This document shows, in pieces, positions 6,669 through 12,446 of a stretch of 12,446 nt of DNA. Source of the stretch: CAWJEL01 sp964647255 (GTDB lineage Bacteria; Chloroflexota; Anaerolineae; CG2-30-64-16). Position numbers and translations under genes: made by a program. Where the stretch lies: positions 1 to 12,446 of the forward strand of contig CAZYGI010000097.1 of the NCBI GenBank assembly GCA_964647255.1. The letters are read 5' to 3'. Numbering within the stretch: the stretch's first letter is position 1; every line of letters starts with the position of its first letter. A model generated the notes under the pieces. That model saw only the letters and a program-made list of their open reading frames with translations, had not been told where the DNA came from and did not search any database.

Positions 6669-7955
6669 TCAACGTTGCAGCGGTTCAGCCCGACGCGCCA
6701 AGAGCAGCGGGATCACCGACAGCAGGGCGATGGCCGAGCCCACCTGGAAGATGATCGGCGCGGGAATGAAGCCGGCCTGGCCGTTGAGCACGGTCGGCGC
6801 ACCGAAGCCCTGGATCAGGCTGGAGCCGATCCACGGCCCCACGACCATCGGGATCGCGATCCAGAAGATCATTCGGATGCCCAGGAATTTGCCGCGGCTC
6901 CCCTCGGGGAGGAGATCCTTCAGCCACGCGACCGCGGCAATACCGGACGCCATGCTGAACGCCTGCCAGATCAACCCGGTCAGCGCCAACCAGGGGATGG
7001 TCCGGACGAGGGACAAAGCGAACCCGCCGGCCGCACTGATGACGATCGCGGCCATGATCATCCAGCGCCGGTCCCAGCGATCGGCTAACAGGCCGAACGG
7101 AATGGCGAGCACTGCGCTTCCCAGCATCACCGCGCCGCCGACGATGCTGAACTGCGTCTTGCTGATGCCGACGTAGTTCTCCAGGTAGACGATCAGGTAG
7201 GGGAAGGAGACTTGCATCCCGATGCTGCTGACCATGATGAAAAGCAATAGCAGGAAGAGGCCGCGATTCTGCCGGACTGTCTGCCATTGAAAGAGCCCGG
7301 CGAACTCGGAACGGAAGCTGCCCCTCGGCGCGGCCGCGTCGGCGGGCAGCGGCGCATCCTGCAGCAGGCTGCCGGCAACCAGGCCCGCCAGGATGACGAT
7401 GGCACCCAATGTATAAAAGAAGACGAAGTAGCCGACAGAATCAATCAACGCGCCCGCGGCCGCCATGGTGACGATCTGCGCCAGGAAGAGGGCCAGATTC
7501 AGCACCCCCTCGACGCGGCCGCGGATCGCCGAGGTAGCGATGTCCGTCGTCCAGGCGTTAAACGCCGCGTCGTTGGCGGTCGAGCCGAAGAAGGTCATGG
7601 CTGAGTCGGCGATCACCACCAGAACCACGGCCAGACTGGTCGCCTTGACATACGCCACGGTCGGGAAAAGCACGGTGGAGATCCCCCACAGGACGTAGCC
7701 AAACAGGATAAACGGCTTGCGCCGGCCCAGCCGCGAGCGCGTCCGGTCGCTCAGCGTGCCCATCAGCAGGGTGGTCAGCGTGGCCGTGATGGCGCTCGCC
7801 GCGACCATCCACGCCACGGGCCGCGGATCGGGCGTCAACACATCGTAGACAAAGGTGTTGAACCAGCTGTTCTCGACCGCCCAGGCGATCTGCCCGGTGG
7901 TCGCGAGGATGACCAGGACAAGCCAGGTCCGAGGGGAGAGTTTTTTCTGAGGCAT
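6669..7955 (-). CDS. MFS sugar transporter (GPH / MelB- or SLC45-like)
   Basis: A 428-residue integral membrane protein with about twelve hydrophobic segments in two halves separated by a polar loop (DAPLPADAAAPRGSFRSEF). The loop after the second membrane segment carries SDRTRSRLGRRKPFIL (69-84), the signature seen in glycoside-pentoside-hexuronide:cation symporters and SLC45-type sugar carriers. A second copy-like motif, LLADRWDRRWMI, sits at the equivalent place in the C-terminal half. It probably imports a sugar or small glycoside by cation symport. The ATG at 7955 follows CGGAG by five bases; an upstream extension to 8138 would add a basic, non-membrane tail overlapping the preceding gene. 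A 100-base gap separates it from the dehydrogenase gene and 34 bases from the GH127 gene. Its place beside two intracellular-looking glycosidases suggests it delivers their substrate. Substrate and coupling ion are not determinable here. Confidence 0.88.
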   Translation of the reverse strand: MPQKKLSPRTWLVLVILATTGQIAWAVENSWFNTFVYDVLTPDPRPVAWMVAASAITATLTTLLMGTLSDRTRSRLGRRKPFILFGYVLWGISTVLFPTVAYVKATSLAVVLVVIADSAMTFFGSTANDAAFNAWTTDIATSAIRGRVEGVLNLALFLAQIVTMAAAGALIDSVGYFVFFYTLGAIVILAGLVAGSLLQDAPLPADAAAPRGSFRSEFAGLFQWQTVRQNRGLFLLLLFIMVSSIGMQVSFPYLIVYLENYVGISKTQFSIVGGAVMLGSAVLAIPFGLLADRWDRRWMIMAAIVISAAGGFALSLVRTIPWLALTGLIWQAFSMASGIAAVAWLKDLLPEGSRGKFLGIRMIFWIAIPMVVGPWIGSSLIQGFGAPTVLNGQAGFIPAPIIFQVGSAIALLSVIPLLLARRAEPLQR

Positions 7956-8055
7956 AAATACTCCGTGATGTTGAGGCAAACGGCCAGAATGACGCTGGCA
8001 CAGTGTACCATGACATGACGCCTGCCGCGCCATCCGGTCTTCTCCGCTTAGAACT
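7956..8055. other. 100-base gap within the operon, with small dyads only
   Basis: This spacer between the polyol dehydrogenase and transporter genes contains a 5-bp stem GCCAG/CTGGC (7983-7999, 7-base loop) and an imperfect dyad GGCACAGTGTACC (7997-8009). Neither has a T-tract nor a good promoter partner. It may be an mRNA processing or attenuation point, or have no function. Confidence 0.25.
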
Positions 8056-9213
8056 TCACGCTCGGCAGCGCGCGACCACCTGGTCGAACAGCGGCTCGTC
8101 CGGCGCGAGACCGCAGACGGCTTCCAGGACGCGATCAAGGCCCTCCGCCTGCAGCCGCGCCTGAAGCGCCAGTGCCACGGGATCGGCCGGGGGATCGAAG
8201 CGCAGCGCAGCCGTGATGCCGGCCACCAGGTGGACCGGCGTCACCCCCTGCGCCAACGCATTTCGCGCCGCGCCGACCAACCGATCCGAAGGCCCCAGCT
8301 TGCGGATCGGGTCGCGGCCCAGGCGCAGGACCGTGTCGCCCAGCGCCCGGTTGCCGAAGCGGTGCAACAAATCCTCGATGTTGGCAAGCAGCGCGCCCGG
8401 CGCCGGATGATACTTGCGGGTGAGGGCCAGCGCCGATTCCTCCATCGCCCCGCGCGCCTGAAAATAGATCTCGTCGTCGGCCAGCGCCTGGTAGGCGTAT
8501 TCGTAGCCCGCCAGATAGCCGAGGTAGCCCAGCACCGCGTGCCCGGCGTTGTGGACGTACAGCTTGCGGTCGGTGAAGAACGCGAAGGGGGCAAAGGGGA
8601 TCATCCCGGCGATCGGCGGCAGCTCGCCCAGGAAGCCGGTCCGATCCACGGGCAGCTCCCGGTACGGCTCCACGACGATCAGGCTGGGATCCTGCGCGCG
8701 CAGCTCCGGTGTCAACGGCGGCACCATCCGGGCGATGACCGTATCCACGAAGCCGATATGCTCCGCCATGAATGTATGCTGCTCCGCGGGCAACGCCGCC
8801 TCGACCATGCCTCGGAAGATCGCGGCCGCGCCGTGCAAGTTCTCGCAGACGATCAGGTTGAACGGCGCAGTGCTGCCCCGCCCGGCCCGGCGCGCGATGC
8901 CGCGGGCGACGGCCGGCGCGATCTGCTTGAGGACGGCCGCGCCCACCGCGGTCGCGCCGATCTCGGCCCGGCTCACCGCCTCAGCCACCGCCTCCAGGTC
9001 GCCGGCGTGGAGCGCCCGCACCGGGCCGACCGATGCTTCCTGGGACCCTTCGTTCGTCACCAGCCGGATGGTGTACCGGCCGCGGCCGTTCAGTGCGTCC
9101 AGCAGGGGGCGATCAACGTCCACAAACGTCACTTCATAGCCCGCTTCGCTGAACAACTGCCCCATGAATCCGCGCCCGATGTTCCCCGCGCCGAAGATGA
9201 TAGCTTGTTTCAT
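8056..9213 (-). CDS. mtlD: Mannitol-1-phosphate 5-dehydrogenase-like polyol dehydrogenase
   Basis: A 385-residue member of the polyol-specific long-chain dehydrogenases, close to E. coli MtlD (382 residues) over its whole length. MtlD converts D-mannitol 1-phosphate and NAD+ to fructose 6-phosphate. The N-terminal Rossmann motif is FGAGNIGRGF (7-16), with an acid at the end of the second strand (VTFVDVD), favouring NAD(H). Shared blocks include ATAVGAAVLKQIAPA, VCENLHGAA, EHIGFVDTVIARMVPP (151-166) and DRKLYVHNAGHA (215-226), where Lys217, Asn222 and His225 match the catalytic region. The start codon overlaps the stop of the upstream dehydrogenase in ATGA, so the two are translationally coupled. 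No mannitol PTS component is nearby, so the natural substrate may be another polyol or polyol phosphate, and the gene symbol indicates family rather than proven activity. Confidence 0.88.
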   Translation of the reverse strand: MKQAIIFGAGNIGRGFMGQLFSEAGYEVTFVDVDRPLLDALNGRGRYTIRLVTNEGSQEASVGPVRALHAGDLEAVAEAVSRAEIGATAVGAAVLKQIAPAVARGIARRAGRGSTAPFNLIVCENLHGAAAIFRGMVEAALPAEQHTFMAEHIGFVDTVIARMVPPLTPELRAQDPSLIVVEPYRELPVDRTGFLGELPPIAGMIPFAPFAFFTDRKLYVHNAGHAVLGYLGYLAGYEYAYQALADDEIYFQARGAMEESALALTRKYHPAPGALLANIEDLLHRFGNRALGDTVLRLGRDPIRKLGPSDRLVGAARNALAQGVTPVHLVAGITAALRFDPPADPVALALQARLQAEGLDRVLEAVCGLAPDEPLFDQVVARCRA

Positions 9214-10934
9214 GAGTAGATTTCCCGAGCATAGCGCCGCAAAAACTCCGCCTCGGCCTCCCGCGTCCAGCCGCCGCCGGGCGCCAGCAGATCATACACC
9301 GGCGGTGCGGCGGCTTTCAGATCGGCCAACGCGGTGAGGGGAAACGCCGCCACCTGCGGATAGATCACCATCTTACCGGGGAAGCGGCCGTCCATCAGCC
9401 CCTGCATCCCGTCGCGCGCCGCATCTATCCCGCCGACCGCCGCAACCGCGCTCGCGGTGGAGAGATGGCCCGCCGCGACCTTGCCCAAGACAGCCGCCTG
9501 GTCGTGAATGGTGGAGCCGGCCGAGCCGGTGATCTGGACGCACCCCAGGTAGAGCTGCGACAGATCGAGCTGCGCCATCGTGCCCCGCGCCAGCCCGCCG
9601 AACACCACCAGCATCCCATCGCAGGCAAGCTGGGGCAGCGCCGCCTCGATCGCCGGCACGCTGGCCACGATCACAACGATATCGTCGAAGCCGCGGCCGC
9701 CGTGCGCGGCCAGCAGCGCCGCATCGAACACCGGCGCGGCCATCTGCTTCGGATTGAGGACGGTCAGCTCGATCCCGCGCGCCCGCGCCAGCGGCCCGAA
9801 GGTCTTGCCCAGCTCAGCATTGCGCAGCGGGTTGGACTCCGCGACGACGATCTTGGCCGGGCCTGCGGGCATCTCAAGCATCCGCTGGAGGTGCATCCGC
9901 CCCATCGGCCCGCCCCCGCCGACGATCCAGGCCACCCCGCCGGGGCGCACCTCGGTGCGGTTGCACGCCGCGCCGTAGGCGGCGCCGACGTCGGGGCCGG
10001 GCTTGCCCAGGTAGACGATGTAATCGTAGTGGATGCGCCCCACATCCACCGCGACCGGCCGGGCCAGCGGCTGCTCACCGATCAGCGCGACGACGCCACC
10101 GGTGGCAACGACGCGGCTCGCCGCCTCCAGCCGCCCGGCGTCGGGATCCAGCACGATGATGTCGTCGAAGCCCGCGGCCGTCTCAGCCTCGGCCAAGGTC
10201 GCATACTCCGCCGGTGCGACGCCGTTGCGAATCGCATGCGGGACGCCGGCCGCGTGCAGCTCGCGGTGCAGCGCGTCGGGGACGTCAGTGGCGACCACGC
10301 GGGACGGCGGTCCTCCAGCGAACGCCATCCCCAGCCGATAGGGCGTCTGCAGGCCCGGCCGGCCCAGCAGCCAGAGCGTGCCGCCCGGTTTGACGTTCAC
10401 CCGGCGCCGCGGGGTGTAGGCCGCCTCCACGCAGGCCCACGGCTCGGTCAGCGCGACCTCCGCATAGCCCAATCCGTCGGGGACCGGGATGGCGTAGCAC
10501 CCCTCGTCACCGTCCAGCGCGGCCGGGCCGAGCAGGCTGTACTGTGCCAGGCCGCCGGGGAAGACGTAGCCGTAGGCCAGGTTGCGGCCGCGGTAATAGA
10601 TGTCAGCCTGGAGCGCCAACCGCTGGCCGGGCTGGAAGCGATCCCGCCACGCCTCGCCCACCTCGACCACGGTCAGCGCCACTTCGTGGCCCTGCACCGC
10701 GGGCCGCTGCGCCAGGTCGCGACCGTACAGCCGCGGATGGCTTCCGCCCTGGCGGATCACCTTGACGTCGGAGTAGCAGAGGCCAACCGCATCGGAGCGG
10801 ACCAGGATCTGGTCGGGTGCGGGCCGCGGGGTGGGCCAGCGCACAGGCCGGCCGTCGCGGCCCAGGTTCTCCAGCCCAACGCCGTAAAGCGGCCAGACGA
10901 GCATCTCAGGAAGGTCATAGTTGGGGGTCATCAT
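9210..10934 (-). CDS. Zinc-dependent MDR dehydrogenase with two tandem Rossmann domains (sorbose-1-phosphate-reductase-like)
   Basis: A 574-residue medium-chain dehydrogenase, much longer than the usual 340-410. A GroES-like catalytic domain (about 12-160) has the catalytic zinc ligands Cys53 (GLCYSD), His83-Glu84 (QGHE) and Glu164. The four structural-zinc cysteines are absent. A first Rossmann-like domain (about 183-310) has GRPGLQ in place of the glycine motif and ATDV (Asp217) after the second strand. A second one (about 330-527) has the canonical GGGGPMG (339-345) and VVAES (Glu366). Both acids suggest NAD(H). The second domain, with GGGGPMGRMHLQ, FDDIVV and PGKMVIYP, resembles L-sorbose-1-phosphate reductase (SorE) relatives. 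A 45-residue tail follows. It is the first gene of the operon and overlaps mtlD by four bases. GAGGGAG lies just upstream of ATG 10934; ATG 10931 is equally possible. Substrate unknown. Confidence 0.85.
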   Translation of the reverse strand: MMTPNYDLPEMLVWPLYGVGLENLGRDGRPVRWPTPRPAPDQILVRSDAVGLCYSDVKVIRQGGSHPRLYGRDLAQRPAVQGHEVALTVVEVGEAWRDRFQPGQRLALQADIYYRGRNLAYGYVFPGGLAQYSLLGPAALDGDEGCYAIPVPDGLGYAEVALTEPWACVEAAYTPRRRVNVKPGGTLWLLGRPGLQTPYRLGMAFAGGPPSRVVATDVPDALHRELHAAGVPHAIRNGVAPAEYATLAEAETAAGFDDIIVLDPDAGRLEAASRVVATGGVVALIGEQPLARPVAVDVGRIHYDYIVYLGKPGPDVGAAYGAACNRTEVRPGGVAWIVGGGGPMGRMHLQRMLEMPAGPAKIVVAESNPLRNAELGKTFGPLARARGIELTVLNPKQMAAPVFDAALLAAHGGRGFDDIVVIVASVPAIEAALPQLACDGMLVVFGGLARGTMAQLDLSQLYLGCVQITGSAGSTIHDQAAVLGKVAAGHLSTASAVAAVGGIDAARDGMQGLMDGRFPGKMVIYPQVAAFPLTALADLKAAAPPVYDLLAPGGGWTREAEAEFLRRYAREIYS

Positions 10935-10937
10935 CGT

Positions 10938-10944
10938 CTCCCTC
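10938..10944 (-). promoter_or_regulatory. Ribosome binding site choosing the dehydrogenase start
   Basis: GAGGGAG on the minus strand precedes the tandem ATG ATG at 10934 and 10931. The upstream in-frame ATG at 10991 has no such site, and its residues (GWDRRGLVRP) do not look like part of the family fold. Confidence 0.65.
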
Positions 10945-11026
10945 GCATTCAGATCGGCCGGCCGGACCAGCCCGCGGCGATCCCATCCCATCGTGCGCGC
11001 CGCGTGAGCTGCGTGCCGTGTGCGCG

Positions 11027-11055
11027 ATGATACCGCCGAACCGCGATTTGCTCAA
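11027..11055 (-). promoter_or_regulatory. Promoter of the sugar-catabolic operon
   Basis: On the minus strand, TTGAGC (11050-11055) and TATCAT (11027-11032) are exactly 17 bases apart, matching the SigA consensus at four and five of six positions. Transcription would start near 11020 and give a leader of about 85 bases to the ATG at 10934. An imperfect dyad, AACCGCGATT (11039-11048), lies in the spacer and could bind a regulator. No other promoter of this quality was seen upstream of the five minus-strand genes, so it may drive them all. Confidence 0.6.
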
Positions 11056-11101
11056 CTCCAGGCCAGCCAATCGCCGGCCGAATTGCCCAGACGTGAGCCA
11101 C

Positions 11102-11118
11102 GCGTTTTCAGAAAACGC
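11102..11118. promoter_or_regulatory. Perfect 17-bp palindrome next to the lacI -35 box
   Basis: GCGTTTTC, a central A, then GAAAACGC: 8-bp arms with no mismatch. It ends one base before the TTGACA of the regulator promoter. Its right arm plus two bases contains AAACGCTT, which fits the AANCGNTT core common in LacI-family operators. It lies about 47 bases upstream of the divergent operon's -35 box. This is probably a protein-binding site, either for the adjacent LacI or for a second factor. Confidence 0.5.
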
Positions 11119-11146
11119 TTGACAGTCGCGCCGGTTTCATGATAAG
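11119..11146 (+). promoter_or_regulatory. Promoter of the LacI-family regulator
   Basis: A perfect TTGACA (11119-11124) is followed after 16 bases by GATAAG (11141-11146), four of six to consensus. Transcription would begin near 11153, inside the large palindrome. That arrangement is what autorepression by a bound LacI dimer would need. The -10 assignment is the uncertain part. Confidence 0.55.
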
Positions 11147-11151
11147 CTAAG

Positions 11152-11183
11152 CCATCTAAACGATTGTCCAATCGTTTAGATGG
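11152..11183. promoter_or_regulatory. Perfect 32-bp palindrome, probable LacI-family operator
   Basis: Two 15-base arms, CCATCTAAACGATTG and CAATCGTTTAGATGG, flank a 2-base centre (TC) with no mismatch. Each arm carries a CG-centred AANCGNTT core (AAACGATT and AATCGTTT), with centres 12 bp apart. It covers the expected transcription start of the regulator gene, so a bound repressor would block that promoter. As RNA it could also form a strong 5' hairpin. No T-tract follows, so it is not a terminator. Confidence 0.75.
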
Positions 11184-11218
11184 GGCCGCTCGTCATTTCC
11201 AAGAAAGCGACGTGCGTT

Positions 11219-12238
11219 ATGCCTACTATCAAAGACGTTGCAAAACGAGCCGGCGTTTCCCCAACGACGGTTTCCTATGTGCTGACCGGCAGTCGCTTCG
11301 TCAGCCTTGGCACGAGGGCGCGCATTCTCGACGCCATCGCTGAGCTCAACTACCAACCCGACCAGATCGCCCGCAGCCTGCGCGCGAAGCACACCATGAC
11401 CGTCGGCATGATCGTCTCCGACATCACGAATTTGTTTTATGCCGATATCGTGCGCGGCGTCGAGGACACGCTGCGCGACGCCCACTACAGCCTGATCCTG
11501 TGCAACAGCGACGAAGCGCCGGAACGCGAGTTGGCGACGCTGCAACTGCTCAGCCGCAAGAAGATTGACGGGCTGATCCTGGTCGCCACCGGCTCGAATG
11601 TCGACGCGCTGCGCACGGCCAGCCTGTCGGGGCTGCCGATTGTGTTGGTTGACCGCCGGTTGCCGGGCGACTGGCTGGATACCGTCCTGGTGGACGACCG
11701 CCAGGCCGCCGAAATCGCCGTGCGGCACCTGTTGCAGCGGGGGCACCGCCGCATCGGCGCGATTATCGGCCGGACGGGCATCAGCACGACGGATTCGCGC
11801 CGGCTCGGCTACGAAGCCGCCCTGGCTGAATTCGGCGTGGATGTTGACCCAGCCTTGATCCAAAACGGCCAATCCACCGCGCGGGGCGGCGCAGCCGCGG
11901 CACAAACGCTGCTTGCGCTCACGCCGCGACCCAGCGCCATCTTCACCGCCAACAACCTGATGACGGCCGGGCTATTCCTGAAGATCAAGGAAAACAACCT
12001 GCGCTGCCCGCAGGATCTCGCCGTCGTCGGTTTCGACGACACGGTCTGGCTGTCGGCCTTTACGCCCGGCGTGACCACCATTGCCCAGCCGAGCTACGAC
12101 CTGGGCACACGGGCCGCCGGTTTGCTGCTGGGCCGGATGAGCGGTCAACCGCCTGCAAGCCCGCGCGTGATCATGTTGCCCGCCACTCTGATCGAACGGG
12201 AGTCATGCGGCTGCCAGATCGCGTGCCGCGCTGAGTGA
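11219..12238 (+). CDS. LacI-family transcriptional regulator
   Basis: A 339-residue sugar-responsive repressor of usual length. The N-terminal helix-turn-helix is TIKDVAKRAGVSPTTVSYVLTG (residues 3-24), with Pro15, Thr16 and Tyr20 at the positions that read operator bases in LacI. YQPDQIARSLR (45-55) leads into the hinge helix. The periplasmic-binding-protein-like effector domain (about 61-330) shows VGMIVSDITNLFYADIVRGVE, DGLILVAT, VDRRLP, HLLQRGHRRIGAI, AIFTANNLMTAG and VVGFDD (269-274). The ATG at 11219 puts the conserved TIKDVA at the N-terminus. The upstream ATG at 11180 lies in the operator palindrome and is rejected. The ribosome site is weak (AAGAAAG, far upstream). The gene diverges from the sugar operon and precedes a lipoprotein gene, so it likely represses itself and one or both neighbours; the inducer is unknown. 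Confidence 0.93.
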   Translation: MPTIKDVAKRAGVSPTTVSYVLTGSRFVSLGTRARILDAIAELNYQPDQIARSLRAKHTMTVGMIVSDITNLFYADIVRGVEDTLRDAHYSLILCNSDEAPERELATLQLLSRKKIDGLILVATGSNVDALRTASLSGLPIVLVDRRLPGDWLDTVLVDDRQAAEIAVRHLLQRGHRRIGAIIGRTGISTTDSRRLGYEAALAEFGVDVDPALIQNGQSTARGGAAAAQTLLALTPRPSAIFTANNLMTAGLFLKIKENNLRCPQDLAVVGFDDTVWLSAFTPGVTTIAQPSYDLGTRAAGLLLGRMSGQPPASPRVIMLPATLIERESCGCQIACRAE

Positions 12239-12246
12239 GTGCCGCA

Positions 12247-12259
12247 GGGCGTAGCGCCC
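12247..12259 (+). other. Small hairpin between the regulator and lipoprotein genes
   Basis: GGGCG, loop TAG, CGCCC forms a tight 5-bp stem nine bases after the lacI stop. There is no T-tract, so it is a poor intrinsic terminator. It may dampen read-through or protect the 3' end of the lacI message. A strong but unused GGAAGGAGGTG follows at 12260-12270. Confidence 0.35.
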
Positions 12260-12345
12260 GGAAGGAGGTGCAGCGTCCGAAATCCCGGAGAAAAAACTTC
12301 CCACGCGATGCCGTTTCCAATCTGAACTCAAAGAAGAGGAGAAAC

Positions 12346-12446
12346 ATGAACGCGAAACGTATCCTTCAGTTGTGCAGCATCATGCTTGTGCTGGCGATGG
12401 CGTTGACCGCCTGCGTGCCTGCCGCGATGCCTGCTACGACCGCCCC
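12346..12446 (+). CDS. Lipoprotein N-terminus, probable sugar ABC transporter substrate-binding protein (cut by right edge)
   Basis: Only 33 complete codons are present. Residues 1-22 form a lipoprotein signal peptide: a basic start (MNAKR), a hydrophobic core (LCSIMLVLAMAL) and the lipobox LTAC with the lipidated Cys23. The mature end VPAAMPATTA is Ala/Pro/Thr-rich, typical of the flexible tether of solute-binding lipoproteins. AGAGGAG lies four bases before the ATG, a good ribosome site. The gap of 107 bases from lacI and the same direction suggest it starts a transporter operon under LacI control. The lipoprotein call is firm; the substrate-binding role is inferred only from position, because no domain sequence is visible. 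Confidence 0.65.
   Translation, partial: MNAKRILQLCSIMLVLAMALTACVPAAMPATTA

Noticed and set aside
8003..8035. Internal promoter before the transporter gene (TACACT on the minus strand)
   Set aside because: The TACACT (revcomp of AGTGTA) has no acceptable -35 at 16-18 bases, so it was not called.
7956..8138. N-terminal extension of the transporter to 8138
   Set aside because: The 61 added residues are basic and non-membrane, overlap the preceding gene, and the ATG at 7955 has its own ribosome site.
9465..11030. A 521-codon plus-strand frame opposite the dual-Rossmann dehydrogenase
   Set aside because: Same reasoning: the minus strand carries zinc ligands and glycine motifs, while this frame has repetitive Arg/Gln/Ala-rich composition and crosses the divergent promoter.
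11152..11183. Palindrome as an intrinsic terminator or insertion-element end
   Set aside because: There is no T-tract after it, no upstream gene to terminate, and no transposase or target duplication nearby; its place at the promoter start fits an operator better.

Overview
The window is a GC-rich bacterial segment, probably from a chemoheterotrophic Chloroflexota (Anaerolineae/Caldilineae-like) genome. That guess rests on gene style: a secreted SH3b protein with a Pro/Ala/Thr linker, a lipoprotein starting with an Ala/Pro/Thr-rich mature end, a LacI-controlled glycosidase cluster and a DesK/NarL-type two-component pair. No phylogenetic marker is present, so the assignment is tentative.

Layout. 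(1) Positions 1-501, minus strand: N-terminal part of a secreted or membrane-anchored SH3b protein that runs off the left edge, with a consensus -10 box upstream. (2) Positions 711-2659, plus strand: a histidine kinase and a LuxR/NarL-type response regulator overlapping by ATGA. They look self-contained and unrelated to the sugar genes. (3) Positions 10934 down to 2721, minus strand: a five-gene sugar-catabolic operon in the order dual-Rossmann zinc dehydrogenase (sorbose-1-phosphate-reductase-like), mannitol-1-phosphate 5-dehydrogenase-like enzyme, MFS sugar transporter, GH127 beta-L-arabinofuranosidase-like enzyme, GH2 glycosidase. (4) Positions 10935-11218: a divergent control region with a promoter in each direction and two perfect palindromes flanking the regulator promoter. 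(5) Positions 11219-12238, plus strand: a LacI-family repressor. (6) Positions 12346-12446, plus strand: the start of a lipoprotein, probably the substrate-binding protein of a sugar ABC importer, cut by the right edge.

How the genes may work together. The two glycosidases show no signal peptide and sit beside an MFS importer. The simplest reading is uptake of a small plant-derived glycoside, possibly carrying beta-L-arabinofuranose, followed by cytoplasmic hydrolysis. The two translationally overlapping oxidoreductases then probably interconvert a ketose or ketose phosphate and a polyol (phosphate) to feed fructose-6-phosphate. No sugar kinase or PTS gene is visible in the window. LacI, acting at the palindromes, likely represses itself and possibly the divergent operon and the downstream transporter.

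The most unusual items are the 574-residue dehydrogenase with two successive Rossmann domains behind one catalytic domain, and the paired palindromes built from CG-centred LacI-type boxes. No CRISPR array, tRNA, rRNA, insertion sequence or phage gene was seen.
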